IMG/VR virus record: IMGVR_UViG_3300022591_000044 | Span: 1-31,489 of that record | Reading direction: 5' to 3' (one strand) | Source: a virus | DNA length: 31,489 nucleotides | Part shown: piece by piece, positions 8,065 through 14,272 of the stretch | Position numbering within the stretch: position 1 is the first letter of the stretch | Layout: the number at the start of each line of letters is the position of its first letter | Notes under the pieces: model-generated | Database searches by the model: none | Seen by the model: only the letters and a program-made list of their open reading frames with translations | What the model was told of the DNA's origin: nothing | Program-made: the position numbers and the translations under genes

Positions 8065-8397
8065 ATGGCGCCCTTTAGAGACGACGATGAGGCCGGCAAG
8101 GCGCTGATTGATATAGCGGTGCTGCGCAAGGGGCATGAGGCAATGGCCGAAACTGTTTCCGAGGGCTTTCGCCGCTACGACTTGATCTTGAGCGAGATAC
8201 GAACCGCTCAAAATCAAGTCCACGCCGACATCGGAAAACTTCAGGACAGCATTGGTGCGCTCGGCATTTCCGTAGCGGAGCGGCGCGGGCGGGACCGGAC
8301 GATAGCGTGGCTTACGTCACTGGTCGGGGTTCCGATAGTCGGTTCCGTGGCAGCGTGGTCGCTTGGCTGGTTTGCTCATGGACCCGGGCACCCGTAA
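8065..8397 (+). CDS. holin candidate: coiled coil plus C-terminal membrane helix
   Basis: 110 aa, start supported by AGGGGT 6 nt upstream. Residues ~8-75 are a charged amphipathic helix with heptad spacing. Residues ~81-105 (AWLTSLVGVPIVGSVAAWSLGW) form one hydrophobic span followed by a short tail. This soluble-helix-then-TM layout resembles XhlA-type phage holin/lysis accessory proteins. The endolysin lies 650 bases downstream, which supports a lysis role. Which of several small membrane proteins is the true holin cannot be decided from sequence. Confidence 0.6.
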   Translation: MAPFRDDDEAGKALIDIAVLRKGHEAMAETVSEGFRRYDLILSEIRTAQNQVHADIGKLQDSIGALGISVAERRGRDRTIAWLTSLVGVPIVGSVAAWSLGWFAHGPGHP

Positions 8398-8539
8398 TGC
8401 CCGGCGCAGCGCACTCGGATTCCAGATGGACGGTTGGCGGGAAAGCGCAGGGCTGTCCAAAGAGATTGCAGTATTTCAGGCGCTCGGAAGGCCGATCGTC
8501 TGGATGGAGCCGGGCATCGTGCCCGGGGAACTTCTGTAG
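8378..8539 (+). CDS. 53-aa protein resembling the C-terminal half of DUF4406
   Basis: ATG at 8378 lies inside the end of the holin candidate and the frame runs to TAG at 8539. The segment MDGWRESAGLSKEIAVFQAL followed by GRPIVWMEPG matches what I recall of the end of DUF4406-type nucleoside-deoxyribosyltransferase-like phage proteins (xGWxxSxGxxxE, then A-x-ALGxPI). Those are about 90-100 residues; the N-terminal Rossmann-like half is missing here. It is therefore either a reduced gene or a remnant. It is followed closely by the AGGAG site of the next gene. Confidence 0.45.
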   Translation: MDPGTRNARRSALGFQMDGWRESAGLSKEIAVFQALGRPIVWMEPGIVPGELL

Positions 8540-8548
8540 GAGCGCAAA

Positions 8549-8854
8549 ATGGCTGACACTACCATCAACGCAATTGTTCATCTCGACGCAGACAATTCCT
8601 CGCACGTCCGCCTTTTGGCTGCACTCGTGGCCGGCGGGGATGTCGTTGAGGCGTCGTTCATCTCCGATTTCATCGGTGGCGATCTGTTCGACGGCGCCGA
8701 AGAGGTCTCCGAGGCAGAATCCGTTATTGCCGAAATCGTCGGCGAGGAAGCCGCGGCCGATATCATCGGCGCTTTGGATGACGCGGGGCTGCTCGTGGCA
8801 ACGGACTCCGACGACACGATCCTCCCGGCTCCGGGCGCGGACATCACCGACTGA
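8549..8854 (+). CDS. acidic protein of unknown function, 101 aa
   Basis: AGGAG at 8538-8542 and ATG at 8549. Very acidic (many Asp/Glu, no Cys), rich in Ala, Val and Ile, probably helical in the middle (EEVSEAESVIAEIVGEEAAA). The net charge would suit a DNA mimic or a chaperone, but that is only a composition-based thought. No family recognised. It sits in the late operon between the holin candidate and the endolysin. Confidence 0.6.
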   Translation: MADTTINAIVHLDADNSSHVRLLAALVAGGDVVEASFISDFIGGDLFDGAEEVSEAESVIAEIVGEEAAADIIGALDDAGLLVATDSDDTILPAPGADITD

Positions 8855-8863
8855 CCACCACCA

Positions 8864-8885
8864 GCGGGGCGCTTCGGCGTCCCGC
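8864..8885 (+). other. stable hairpin with UUCG tetraloop before the Cys-rich gene
   Basis: A 9-bp stem GCGGGGCGC/GCGTCCCGC with one G-T wobble closes a TTCG loop with a C-G pair, a very stable RNA tetraloop. It ends 4 nt before the GGAG ribosome site of the next gene and has no T-run. It may modulate translation or mark an RNA processing point. Confidence 0.4.
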
Positions 8886-8900
8886 GCTTGGAGTTCAAGT

Positions 8901-9062
8901 ATGCCCTACGCGCCTGTTATCCACCGTCAATACCTCGATCTCCGCAAGCCGGAACCGGAGCGTGATTTGTGTCAGCGATGCGCGGGGAAGTGCGCGCGGG
9001 TGGAGTGCCGGGTCATGATCTTGTGCAAGGATTTCGTGCGGAAGGAAGAAACGGATGGCTGA
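8901..9062 (+). CDS. small Cys-rich, zinc-ribbon-like protein, 53 aa
   Basis: GGAG at 8890-8893 sits 7 nt before the ATG. The product is basic and contains CQRCAGKC, then VEC and, six residues on, a fifth Cys (MILCKD), giving a compact metal-binding pattern. The gene overlaps the endolysin start by 8 nt, so it is co-translated with lysis genes. No known family is assigned. It may be a small nucleic-acid-binding or host-interaction protein. Confidence 0.55.
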   Translation: MPYAPVIHRQYLDLRKPEPERDLCQRCAGKCARVECRVMILCKDFVRKEETDG

Positions 9063-9609
9063 CCCTGCCCTGGCTATTGCCGTCCCGCTCATCGCCGGAT
9101 TCGAATCGTTCCGGGCCGCGCCCTACCGCGACAGCGGCGGGACATGGACCATCGGCTACGGCTTTACCTATCTGCCAGATGGTTCCCGCGTCACTGCACA
9201 CACGCCGCGCATGACGGAGCCGCAAGCATACTCGATCTTGACGGCGCTGACCGCCCGGACGCTGGCAATCGTTAGGGGCATGGTTGACAAGCCGATCAGC
9301 CACAATGCCGCGGCGGCCCTGACCAGCTTCGCATACAACGAGGGCACGGGGCGGCTGAGAGCGTCGCCCATCATCATGCACGTCAATATGGGCGATATGG
9401 TCAACGCCGGGCGGTATTTTGCCGGGTACGTCTATGTTGGCGGCGAACGCAGTAACGGCCTGGCTAACCGCCGGGCGATGGAGTTGGCGCTATTCAATGC
9501 GCCGGATGGGCACGCAACGCCCGGCAGCACCCTGCACAGCCCTGCAAACCCCCTCAATGCCCCGGAAAGCGATGCCGACCGGCTCAATGACGCGCAACTC
9601 AGGAAATAG
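9055..9609 (+). CDS. endolysin, T4-type lysozyme (GH24)
   Basis: 184 aa. The GH24 catalytic pattern is complete: Glu17 in GFESFRAAPYRD, Asp26, and Thr32 in GTWTIGYGFT, with the E-8aa-D-5aa-T spacing of T4 lysozyme. Later motifs such as AAALTSFAYNEGTG and GLANRRAMELALF fit the C-terminal lobe. It hydrolyses the N-acetylmuramic acid to N-acetylglucosamine bond of peptidoglycan. No signal sequence or SAR domain is evident, so it should need a holin. A GGAAGG ribosome site precedes the start. The last ~30 residues are a polar tail. Confidence 0.92.
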   Translation: MADPALAIAVPLIAGFESFRAAPYRDSGGTWTIGYGFTYLPDGSRVTAHTPRMTEPQAYSILTALTARTLAIVRGMVDKPISHNAAAALTSFAYNEGTGRLRASPIIMHVNMGDMVNAGRYFAGYVYVGGERSNGLANRRAMELALFNAPDGHATPGSTLHSPANPLNAPESDADRLNDAQLRK

Positions 9610-9612
9610 GCC

Positions 9613-9858
9613 ATGTCCGTCACCGTCAGTGGGTCGAATGGAAGTGTCACCGTCTATGGGGGAGGCGCCCGCGTGCGAGGCTTCTCCCTCGCGATAGACC
9701 CTGCCCAGAGTGCGGCACTGGCGGCGCTGCTCATGCAGCAGATTGCGCGGCCGGTCTCGATCGCCGGCACGATAACGCTTTCGGACGGAACCAAAGTCAC
9801 GTTCCAGGACGTGGCTGATCTGCGGCCTACCGAGGTCGTATTCAACTTTGGAAGTTAA
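9613..9858 (+). CDS. small beta-rich hypothetical protein, 81 aa
   Basis: ATG 9613 follows AGGAAATAGG. The N-terminus is beta-like and Gly/Ser-rich (TVSGSNGSVTVYGGGARVRG), the centre is a short Ala-rich helix (PAQSAALAALLMQQIA), and the end is again beta-like (LSDGTKVTFQDVADLRP). Nothing suggests a membrane. It lies right after the endolysin in the late operon. No family recognised. Confidence 0.55.
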   Translation: MSVTVSGSNGSVTVYGGGARVRGFSLAIDPAQSAALAALLMQQIARPVSIAGTITLSDGTKVTFQDVADLRPTEVVFNFGS

Positions 9859-9873
9859 AGGAAAACCGAAACC

Positions 9874-10101
9874 ATGAGCATTATCCAGAAGCTCTACGAC
9901 TCCGAAATCAACGTCTCGATCGCTTCGTTTTGGGACGCCGGCTTTGAGGTCCGCCTCGGGGACGACATGAACGGATTCAAGGACCAGACCAGCGTCAAGA
10001 CGTTTGCGGAAGCCGAAGCGTGGCTCCGCGACGCGGCCATCCGCCACTATCCGAATAGCGACTTTGCGAAGTCGCAAATTTCGGCAACTGCGGGGGCCTG
10101 A
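9874..10101 (+). CDS. small soluble hypothetical protein, 75 aa
   Basis: Preceded by an AAAGGA site. The sequence reads as a small alpha/beta protein (INVSIASFWDAGFEVRLGDD, then TFAEAEAWLRDAAIRHYP). I recall similar short proteins in phage genomes but no function is known. Soluble, no Cys, mildly acidic. It shares the lysis-region operon. Confidence 0.55.
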   Translation: MSIIQKLYDSEINVSIASFWDAGFEVRLGDDMNGFKDQTSVKTFAEAEAWLRDAAIRHYPNSDFAKSQISATAGA

Positions 10102-10104
10102 TCC

Positions 10105-10194
10105 ATGTGGATTTTCGCTGCCTTTGTAGCCGGAACCGTTTTCGGCGGCGTCGCGCTCTGGCTCTATTTGATTACGTCGCCTGTCTATCACTGA
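10105..10194 (+). CDS. 29-aa single-span membrane peptide
   Basis: ATG 10105 lies 3 nt after the previous stop; there is no strong ribosome site, so coupling is likely. Almost the whole product is one hydrophobic helix (FAAFVAGTVFGGVALWLYLI) with a polar C-terminus. Placed between lysis-region genes, it could be a holin accessory or pinholin-like peptide. Its small size makes the call uncertain. Confidence 0.45.
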   Translation: MWIFAAFVAGTVFGGVALWLYLITSPVYH

Positions 10195-10207
10195 ACGGAG
10201 AAACGAG

Positions 10208-10618
10208 ATGACCCCCGACCAACTCGACCTGATCGTCACTATCGGAAAAATCGCCGTCCCCGCGGTCGTCACGCTGTTCATTCCGTCGCCCGGCCCGAGG
10301 CTGGCGGAGTTCGCCAAAAGCAAATGGGGCGCCATTGCTCGGATCGCTCTTGCCGCGTGGCGGTCGAAAGAAGTCCAGACCGAGGTTGCTGCGGACCTGT
10401 CGCCAGCAATCAAGGCGATGATCGACGCGGCGGTTGCGGATGCCGTGGCGAAGATTCCGGCAGCGGCACCCGACGCAGGCCCCGGCGCCGTCGCCCGCAT
10501 CCCCCTTGCCGTTGTCGTCAATCCCCCGGCGCTGCCCGCGCCCGCCACAGCCACGGTAGTCGTCGCGCCGCCCGCGCCATCTGTGATCGCCCCCGCTCCT
10601 GCGCCGGTCGTGTCGTGA
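10208..10618 (+). CDS. membrane-associated protein with Pro/Ala-rich tail, 136 aa
   Basis: CGGAG precedes the ATG. An N-terminal hydrophobic helix (IVTIGKIAVPAVVTLFIPSP) is followed by a helical amphipathic region to about residue 85, then by a Pro/Ala/Val-rich tail that would be extended and could span periplasm or wall. The layout suits a lysis or spanin-like component, but no family is recognised. The GTGA at its stop opens a further 26-codon frame (10615-10695) that overlaps the ribosome site of the following lipoprotein. Confidence 0.55.
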   Translation: MTPDQLDLIVTIGKIAVPAVVTLFIPSPGPRLAEFAKSKWGAIARIALAAWRSKEVQTEVAADLSPAIKAMIDAAVADAVAKIPAAAPDAGPGAVARIPLAVVVNPPALPAPATATVVVAPPAPSVIAPAPAPVVS

Positions 10619-10695
10619 CCGGCCCGCATCCCCTCTCCCCCGCCGCGTGGAACGCCATGCGTGCGGCGATCGACTTCCCTTTTCGGAGCCAATGA
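10615..10695 (+). CDS. possible 26-aa coupling ORF
   Basis: GTG at 10615 overlaps the previous stop (GTGA) and the frame ends at 10695, two bases before the lipoprotein start. Such a frame could carry ribosomes from one gene to the next. The peptide itself shows no recognisable feature. Confidence 0.25.
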   Translation: MTGPHPLSPAAWNAMRAAIDFPFRSQ

Positions 10696-10696
10696 A

Positions 10697-11191
10697 ATGC
10701 TGACCCGTCGCGCGGGCCTCACGCTCGCATCCGCCGCCATCCCCGCCGCTATGCTGGCCGGCTGCTCGCAGCCACCGACGCCGCCCATCAAAACCCTGAT
10801 CGCGGGCGTGCAGGCCATCCTGGACGCCTTCACAGCCAACCTACCGGCGGCGCTGGTCGCCGTATCGGCGGCAACCGGGAAGCCGATCCCGGCGGCGACG
10901 ACATCTGCCGTCAAGACCGTCCTGACCAACCTGACGACCGCCGCGAACGGAGTCGCCACGGTGGCGAGTGTGACGGACCCGACAGCGCAGACCAAGGTGC
11001 AGCAGTTTGAGACAGCGCTGAACACCGCGGTCGCCATCGCCGCCACGCTGCCGATCCCGGAGCCGTATCACTCGGCCCTGGTGCTGGCGGTCCTGACGCT
11101 GCCGGGCCTTGAAGCCCTGGTGGAACTGGCGATCCGGGAGGGGACGGCGCTCGCCGCCACCATAGCCACCAAGCGGCTCTCGACCCCGTAA
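10697..11191 (+). CDS. phage lipoprotein, 164 aa
   Basis: GGAG lies 8 nt before ATG 10697. An RR-containing signal peptide leads to the lipobox MLAGC, with the lipidated Cys near residue 20. The mature part is long, helical, Ala/Thr-rich and Lys/Arg-poor (AGVQAILDAFTANLPAALVA, later LPGLEALVELAIREG). Position at the end of the lysis module would suit an outer-membrane spanin, although it is longer than usual; a host-surface or exclusion lipoprotein is the alternative. It is the last rightward gene before a convergent region. Confidence 0.65.
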   Translation: MLTRRAGLTLASAAIPAAMLAGCSQPPTPPIKTLIAGVQAILDAFTANLPAALVAVSAATGKPIPAATTSAVKTVLTNLTTAANGVATVASVTDPTAQTKVQQFETALNTAVAIAATLPIPEPYHSALVLAVLTLPGLEALVELAIREGTALAATIATKRLSTP

Positions 11192-11210
11192 CCGCCCGTC
11201 ACAATACCGC

Positions 11211-11252
11211 AAAACGGCGCCGTGAGACCTAAATTAGCACCCGGTCGGCGCC
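11211..11252 (-). terminator. terminator-like hairpin ending leftward transcription
   Basis: GGCGCCG (11216-11222) pairs with CGGCGCC (11246-11252). Inside it ACC/GGT can extend the stem. Read on the minus strand the stem is followed by GTTTTG, from AAAA at 11211-11214 on the plus strand. It lies just past the last rightward gene and would stop leftward transcripts before they run antisense into the lysis genes. Confidence 0.5.
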
Positions 11253-11466
11253 CTGGACTGACCTTTCGGTTCAGGAGCCGCCACCGCCGGGGTTGCTGCG
11301 GGCCGGATTGGATACCGACTCCGGTTATGGGTGATCCGCAGTGTGCAAATTCTGCGACCCGACGGTTACGGTCCTTGCACGGACCTAGCGTGTGGCTTCC
11401 ACGCCGCCGCAGCAACAACTTCATACCCCGCGACCGGACCCAAATCAAGACCGGCGTGCGGCGGGG
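11253..11466. ncRNA. gene-free, multi-hairpin structured region with complementary loops
   Basis: No coding frame here is convincing. GTTGCTGCGG (11292-11301) pairs perfectly with CCGCAGCAAC (11407-11416). It encloses four hairpins: 11303-11324, 11329-11360 (CGCAG/CTGCG inside GGGT/ACCC), 11370-11385 (GGTCC/GGACC) and 11388-11404. The second hairpin's loop contains GTGCAA and the third's loop is TTGCAC, perfect complements able to kiss. ACCCCGC/GCGGGGT at 11425-11467 forms one more stem. A T-G wobble in the first hairpin favours the plus strand, while a GAAA loop at about 11258-11274 favours the minus strand. Confidence 0.45.
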
Positions 11467-11838
11467 TTAGGCTTCGTCCAGCGGGTCGAGTTCGTCCGCT
11501 TTCATGCGGAGCGCGGCGGCAGCAATCGCATTGGAATCCGCTTCCGTCCAGTCCGATGGAAATAGCGCATCGATCGCATCAAAAATAACCTGATCTGCAT
11601 CGCCTTCCGTCTCGACATACCCGTAGCCATCCAACGAACCTCCATCCACCGCGCCGCCAGCAATTACGGACTGGTATAATTCGTGATTCCACCCACTGTT
11701 GCCGAACGGGCGCTTTCCGGAAAAACCCTCGCCTTTATGCCATAGCGTCCGCAACAAGGCTTGCAGATATCCGCCGACCGTTGCCGCGCCTGCGTCATTC
11801 GCTTGCATTGGCAGCATAAGAACCTGTTTTGCGTCCAT
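11467..11838 (-). CDS. conserved phage protein of unknown function, 123 aa
   Basis: Start chosen at 11838 (MDAKQVLM) because GGAGAG lies upstream of it; an ATG at 11853 is also in frame. The segments ANDAGAATVGGYLQALLRTL and GKRPFGNSGWNHELYQSVI are a signature I recall from many phage genomes, usually as an unnamed protein, with an acidic C-terminal half (DQVIFDAIDALFPSDWTEAD). No catalytic motif is evident. It is the last gene of the leftward block and ends right at the structured region. Confidence 0.65.
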   Translation of the reverse strand: MDAKQVLMLPMQANDAGAATVGGYLQALLRTLWHKGEGFSGKRPFGNSGWNHELYQSVIAGGAVDGGSLDGYGYVETEGDADQVIFDAIDALFPSDWTEADSNAIAAAALRMKADELDPLDEA

Positions 11839-11905
11839 AATCACTCTCTCCATACCCGACGTGCGGCGGGGCTATGCGTGTACGATGATCTTGACGACCT
11901 AGCCG

Positions 11906-12289
11906 TCAGTCATCGGCGAAGACCTCCGGTTTGCGTATCGGCAGGAAACATTCTCCCACTTGGCGAATGTAGTCGTAACCGCATTCCGACCCGTGCGCGG
12001 CGCCGGGCGGTAGGGGGAGCGCCGTCATTGATGCCCACCATCCATTCCCCGTGATCAGGCATGTGTCACGCCCGATATTGCTGCGGCCCCAATAGTAATC
12101 GGTCGGCCACCGTGAACCGGCTGCCACGGGGCGCGGTACGACACCCTCATAAGCGGCGAGTAGCCGAGCGGCGGAGACATCCCAGAACTCGCCGGACTGC
12201 CGAGGGGTTGCCAGTAGCACAGCCTGCCCGACCCTCGGTAGGGCGGTTGCTTCGCTGACCCATGTCAGCAGGGGCGGTTCGTCAGTCAT
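11906..12289 (-). CDS. DUF551-like phage protein, 127 aa
   Basis: GGAGG lies 8 nt before ATG 12289. The N-terminus LTWVSEATALPRVGQAVLLA matches the W-x-S-x5-LP-x2-G-x2-VL pattern of DUF551. The central DYYWGRSN and the later WWASMTALPLPPG correspond to the W-x-P-LP end of that family. DUF551 proteins are frequent in phage early regions and of unknown role. The gene overlaps the upstream gene by 8 nt and shares a duplicated junction sequence with it. Confidence 0.6.
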   Translation of the reverse strand: MTDEPPLLTWVSEATALPRVGQAVLLATPRQSGEFWDVSAARLLAAYEGVVPRPVAAGSRWPTDYYWGRSNIGRDTCLITGNGWWASMTALPLPPGAAHGSECGYDYIRQVGECFLPIRKPEVFADD

Positions 12290-12692
12290 GGTCAACCTCC
12301 CTCCACCAACCCGGCGTGATCTCGACCTCAAGCGCCGGATCGCGAGACCATTCCGTGACGCTGCTCCGCACCCAATACTCGATTACCCGGCGCGGCACGC
12401 TGTTCATCGTCGCGCCGGCCAAGCAGCACCCGACGTTCGGCGGATCGCCGTAATCGAGTTCCCGCGCCCGGATCGCGGCGGCGACATTTCCATGGCGGCG
12501 GTGCGCCGAGTGCGCCACATGGAACAGCCGCCCGCAAGACTGGCACGCCACCTCGACCAGCGCCGCCTCATCGGCATAGATGTTGGCGCACAGGCGCGGG
12601 CCGAACGGGGCGTAGCGCGGCACCCCATATTCATCGAACCAAGTCGGTTCGCGATCTATCAGGGAGCGGATGTCGTTATAGCTTTCCCGCAT
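12282..12692 (-). CDS. phage protein with CxxC metal-site-like motif, 136 aa
   Basis: GGAGG precedes ATG 12692. Recognisable pieces are IRSLIDREPTWFDEYGVPRY, then ALVEVACQSCGRLFHVAH, GNVAAAIRARELDYGDPP and GCC. The CxxC plus later Cys/His suggests one bound metal ion. I recall homologues scattered in phage genomes without function. It ends in REVDHD*, encoded by the same 17-nt string that carries the ribosome site and start of the next gene, and it overlaps both neighbours. Confidence 0.6.
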   Translation of the reverse strand: MRESYNDIRSLIDREPTWFDEYGVPRYAPFGPRLCANIYADEAALVEVACQSCGRLFHVAHSAHRRHGNVAAAIRARELDYGDPPNVGCCLAGATMNSVPRRVIEYWVRSSVTEWSRDPALEVEITPGWWREVDHD

Positions 12693-13188
12693 GGTCAACC
12701 TCCCTCGGTTCGTGCGGCGTGCCGCCATAGACCAGCCTGTCGTAGACCTCCCGGCACGTCGCTTCGTCCTCGATCTCGGTCTGGATAGCCTCTATGCCCA
12801 TCCGGTCGAAGTGTCGTCGCTCGATCTCGGGCAGATCCGGATATCGCCAGCCGGACACAGCGAAGCCACCAGCAAGCCATTCGGTGATCGCTGTCACGCG
12901 CTGCTGGCCGTCCAACAGCCACCGATCGCAGCGCCCGGCGGCGTGCGTTTGGTTCCAGACGATCGCCCCCACCGGCAACCCCATGTAGAGGCTTTCGATC
13001 AGCCGGCGCTTCTGCTCCAGCGTCCACACAAGCCCGCGCTGGAAAGGCGGCACGATGAACGCGCCTAAATAGCGTTCACCCGGCGCGAGGTTGCGGATAA
13101 ACCCGCCGTGATCCTTCGTCAGTCCGGACATCATCATCCGGCCGCTTGATCCGTAAAGTAGCCGCGTGGGCATGATCCGCTTCGGCAT
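12676..13188 (-). CDS. DUF262 (GmrSD N-domain-like / ParB-like fold) protein, 170 aa
   Basis: AAGGAG precedes ATG 13188. The DUF262 motifs are clear: VPPFQRGLVWTLEQKRRLIE at ~46-65, GLPVGAIVWN at ~70-79 and WLLDGQQRVTAITEW at ~90-104. In GmrSD enzymes this domain binds and hydrolyses nucleotides to drive cleavage of modified DNA. Here it stands alone without the HNH (GmrD) part. In a phage it might attack competing modified DNA or act as a decoy; this is inference. It is the first gene of a leftward unit with its own promoter region at 13189-13261. Confidence 0.78.
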   Translation of the reverse strand: MPKRIMPTRLLYGSSGRMMMSGLTKDHGGFIRNLAPGERYLGAFIVPPFQRGLVWTLEQKRRLIESLYMGLPVGAIVWNQTHAAGRCDRWLLDGQQRVTAITEWLAGGFAVSGWRYPDLPEIERRHFDRMGIEAIQTEIEDEATCREVYDRLVYGGTPHEPREVDHAGKL

Positions 13189-13261
13189 GATCGACTCCTT
13201 CAACGCGAATAATTGCACATTCATCTTGCACGCGCAAGCAAAATCGCTTACGATGATCGTC
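13189..13261. promoter_or_regulatory. divergent promoters; rightward one probably leaderless
   Basis: Plus strand: TTGCAC (13226-13231), 17 nt, TACGAT (13249-13254), placing the start of transcription at about the ATG at 13262. Minus strand: TTGCGC, 17 nt, AATTAT, driving the DUF262 gene. The TTGCAC hexamer is repeated at 13213-13218, 13 bp from the first, and TTGC-N4-GCAA is a small dyad at 13226-13237. The repeats could be an operator for the adjacent HTH protein. Confidence 0.5.
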
Positions 13262-13477
13262 ATGACGGCAGATCAAGTTAGAAGCCTATTGCGCCGGGTG
13301 TGCCTCGAAGCGGGCAGCGTCCGCGCATGGGCGATGCGGAACGGCACGTCGCCACAGTATGTGGGCGACGTGATCTCCGGCAAGCGAGAGCCGGGTCCGG
13401 CGGTGCTCAACCCGCTCGGCATGGAAAAGCATGTCGATTATAGGCGCAAGTGCGCAACACGGAAGGAACCAACATGA
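13262..13477 (+). CDS. small helix-turn-helix protein, 71 aa
   Basis: Start at 13262 (MTADQVRSLL); ATG 13253 is also in frame. The segment EAGSVRAWAMRNGTSPQYVG followed by DVISGKREPGPAVL reads as a Cro/XRE-type helix-turn-helix. The protein ends with a basic tail. There is no ribosome site, and a -10 box ends 7 nt before the ATG, so the message may be leaderless. It is the first gene of a five-gene plus-strand cassette and a likely autoregulator of the divergent region. Confidence 0.6.
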   Translation: MTADQVRSLLRRVCLEAGSVRAWAMRNGTSPQYVGDVISGKREPGPAVLNPLGMEKHVDYRRKCATRKEPT

Positions 13478-13740
13478 GCGACGATAAAACCACCAAGCCT
13501 GACATCCTAGACCGCCTTGCCCCGTGGTCCGTGCATGAACCCGGCGAGACGGACGGGCCTAACGAAGTGCTGGTCAAAGACGCGATGGATGAAATCCAGC
13601 GACTTCGGACTGCCCTAGAGGACATCATGGGCGCGCAAATGCTGTGGCACGGTGGCGTCGGCAGACCGCCCTACGAACAGGTCGTAGGGCACATTGATGT
13701 CATGAAAGACATCGCACGGGAGGCGCTGAAACATGTCTGA
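13474..13740 (+). CDS. hypothetical phage protein, 88 aa
   Basis: ATGA overlap at 13474 with GGAAGG upstream. Features: PDILDRLAPWSVHEPGETDG, then a helical stretch DAMDEIQRLRTALEDIMGAQ with coiled-coil spacing. Small phage proteins with a DEIxxLR helix of this type are common in early regions; function unknown. It overlaps the next gene by 8 nt. Confidence 0.58.
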   Translation: MSDDKTTKPDILDRLAPWSVHEPGETDGPNEVLVKDAMDEIQRLRTALEDIMGAQMLWHGGVGRPPYEQVVGHIDVMKDIAREALKHV

Positions 13741-13921
13741 CCGCAAACCCGATACCACCACACCCGACCGACACCCGATCACGTTCGAGGTCATCCCCGG
13801 AACCGACATTGCCGAAATCCGCGAGGCGCACCCGGACTGGTCAGAGGATGAATGTCGGTCTGAACAGAGCCGTGTTGCCGGCGCGGCATTCCGCGAACTG
13901 TTGAGGATAAACACGCAATGA
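13733..13921 (+). CDS. hypothetical protein, 62 aa
   Basis: Starts inside the end of the preceding gene (8-nt overlap) and ends in ATGA with the next. It has an N-terminal basic/Pro segment (DRKPDTTTPDRHP), a short beta element (ITFEVIPGTDIAEI), then an acidic helix. Its opening DTTTPDRH/ITFEV resembles that of the following gene (DTTEPCPR/LAFEV), suggesting the two arose by duplication. Confidence 0.5.
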   Translation: MSDRKPDTTTPDRHPITFEVIPGTDIAEIREAHPDWSEDECRSEQSRVAGAAFRELLRINTQ

Positions 13922-14121
13922 GCAAGCCCGATACCACCGAACCCTGCCCGCGCCTTGCATTTGAGGTCACGATGAACGGCAAGCGATTGTTCGGACAAAA
14001 TCTTTTACTCGACCAAGCGGGTAACGCTTCTGGCGCGTGGAACGTGGCAGCGGCGATGCTCTCGGCGTGGCATCCGGTTCTCGCTGCGGCTATTGCGAAG
14101 GAATTGAAGAATGTCAGATGA
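13918..14121 (+). CDS. hypothetical protein, 67 aa, related to its upstream neighbour
   Basis: ATGA-coupled. The N-terminus SKPDTTEPCPRLAFEVTMNG parallels the start of the preceding protein; the rest (LLLDQAGNASGAWNVAAAML then AAIAKELKNV) is helical. No family recognised. It overlaps the next gene by 11 nt. Confidence 0.5.
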   Translation: MSKPDTTEPCPRLAFEVTMNGKRLFGQNLLLDQAGNASGAWNVAAAMLSAWHPVLAAAIAKELKNVR

Positions 14122-14272
14122 CCCGAAAGCCACTGGCCGCGATTGGCCTGTGTCGCGATGGGACGAACTGGCAGCCCGCGCCGCATCCGGCGATCTTAGC
14201 GAAGCCGAAAACGACGAAATGCTGTCGCTTGGCGATCTGTTCGCTGAATGGGAGGCCGCCGACTGCGGTTAG
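14111..14272 (+). CDS. small acidic protein, 53 aa
   Basis: ATG 14111 lies within the end of the preceding gene. The product is acidic and helical (DELAARAASGDLSEAENDEM, then LGDLFAEWEAADCG). It is the last gene of the plus-strand cassette and overlaps the end of the convergent winged-helix gene by 4 nt. Function unknown. Confidence 0.48.
   Translation: MSDDPKATGRDWPVSRWDELAARAASGDLSEAENDEMLSLGDLFAEWEAADCG

Noticed and set aside
9490-11046. 518-codon minus-strand frame under the lysis region
   Set aside because: Antisense to six plus-strand genes including the GH24 endolysin; no motif and biased composition.
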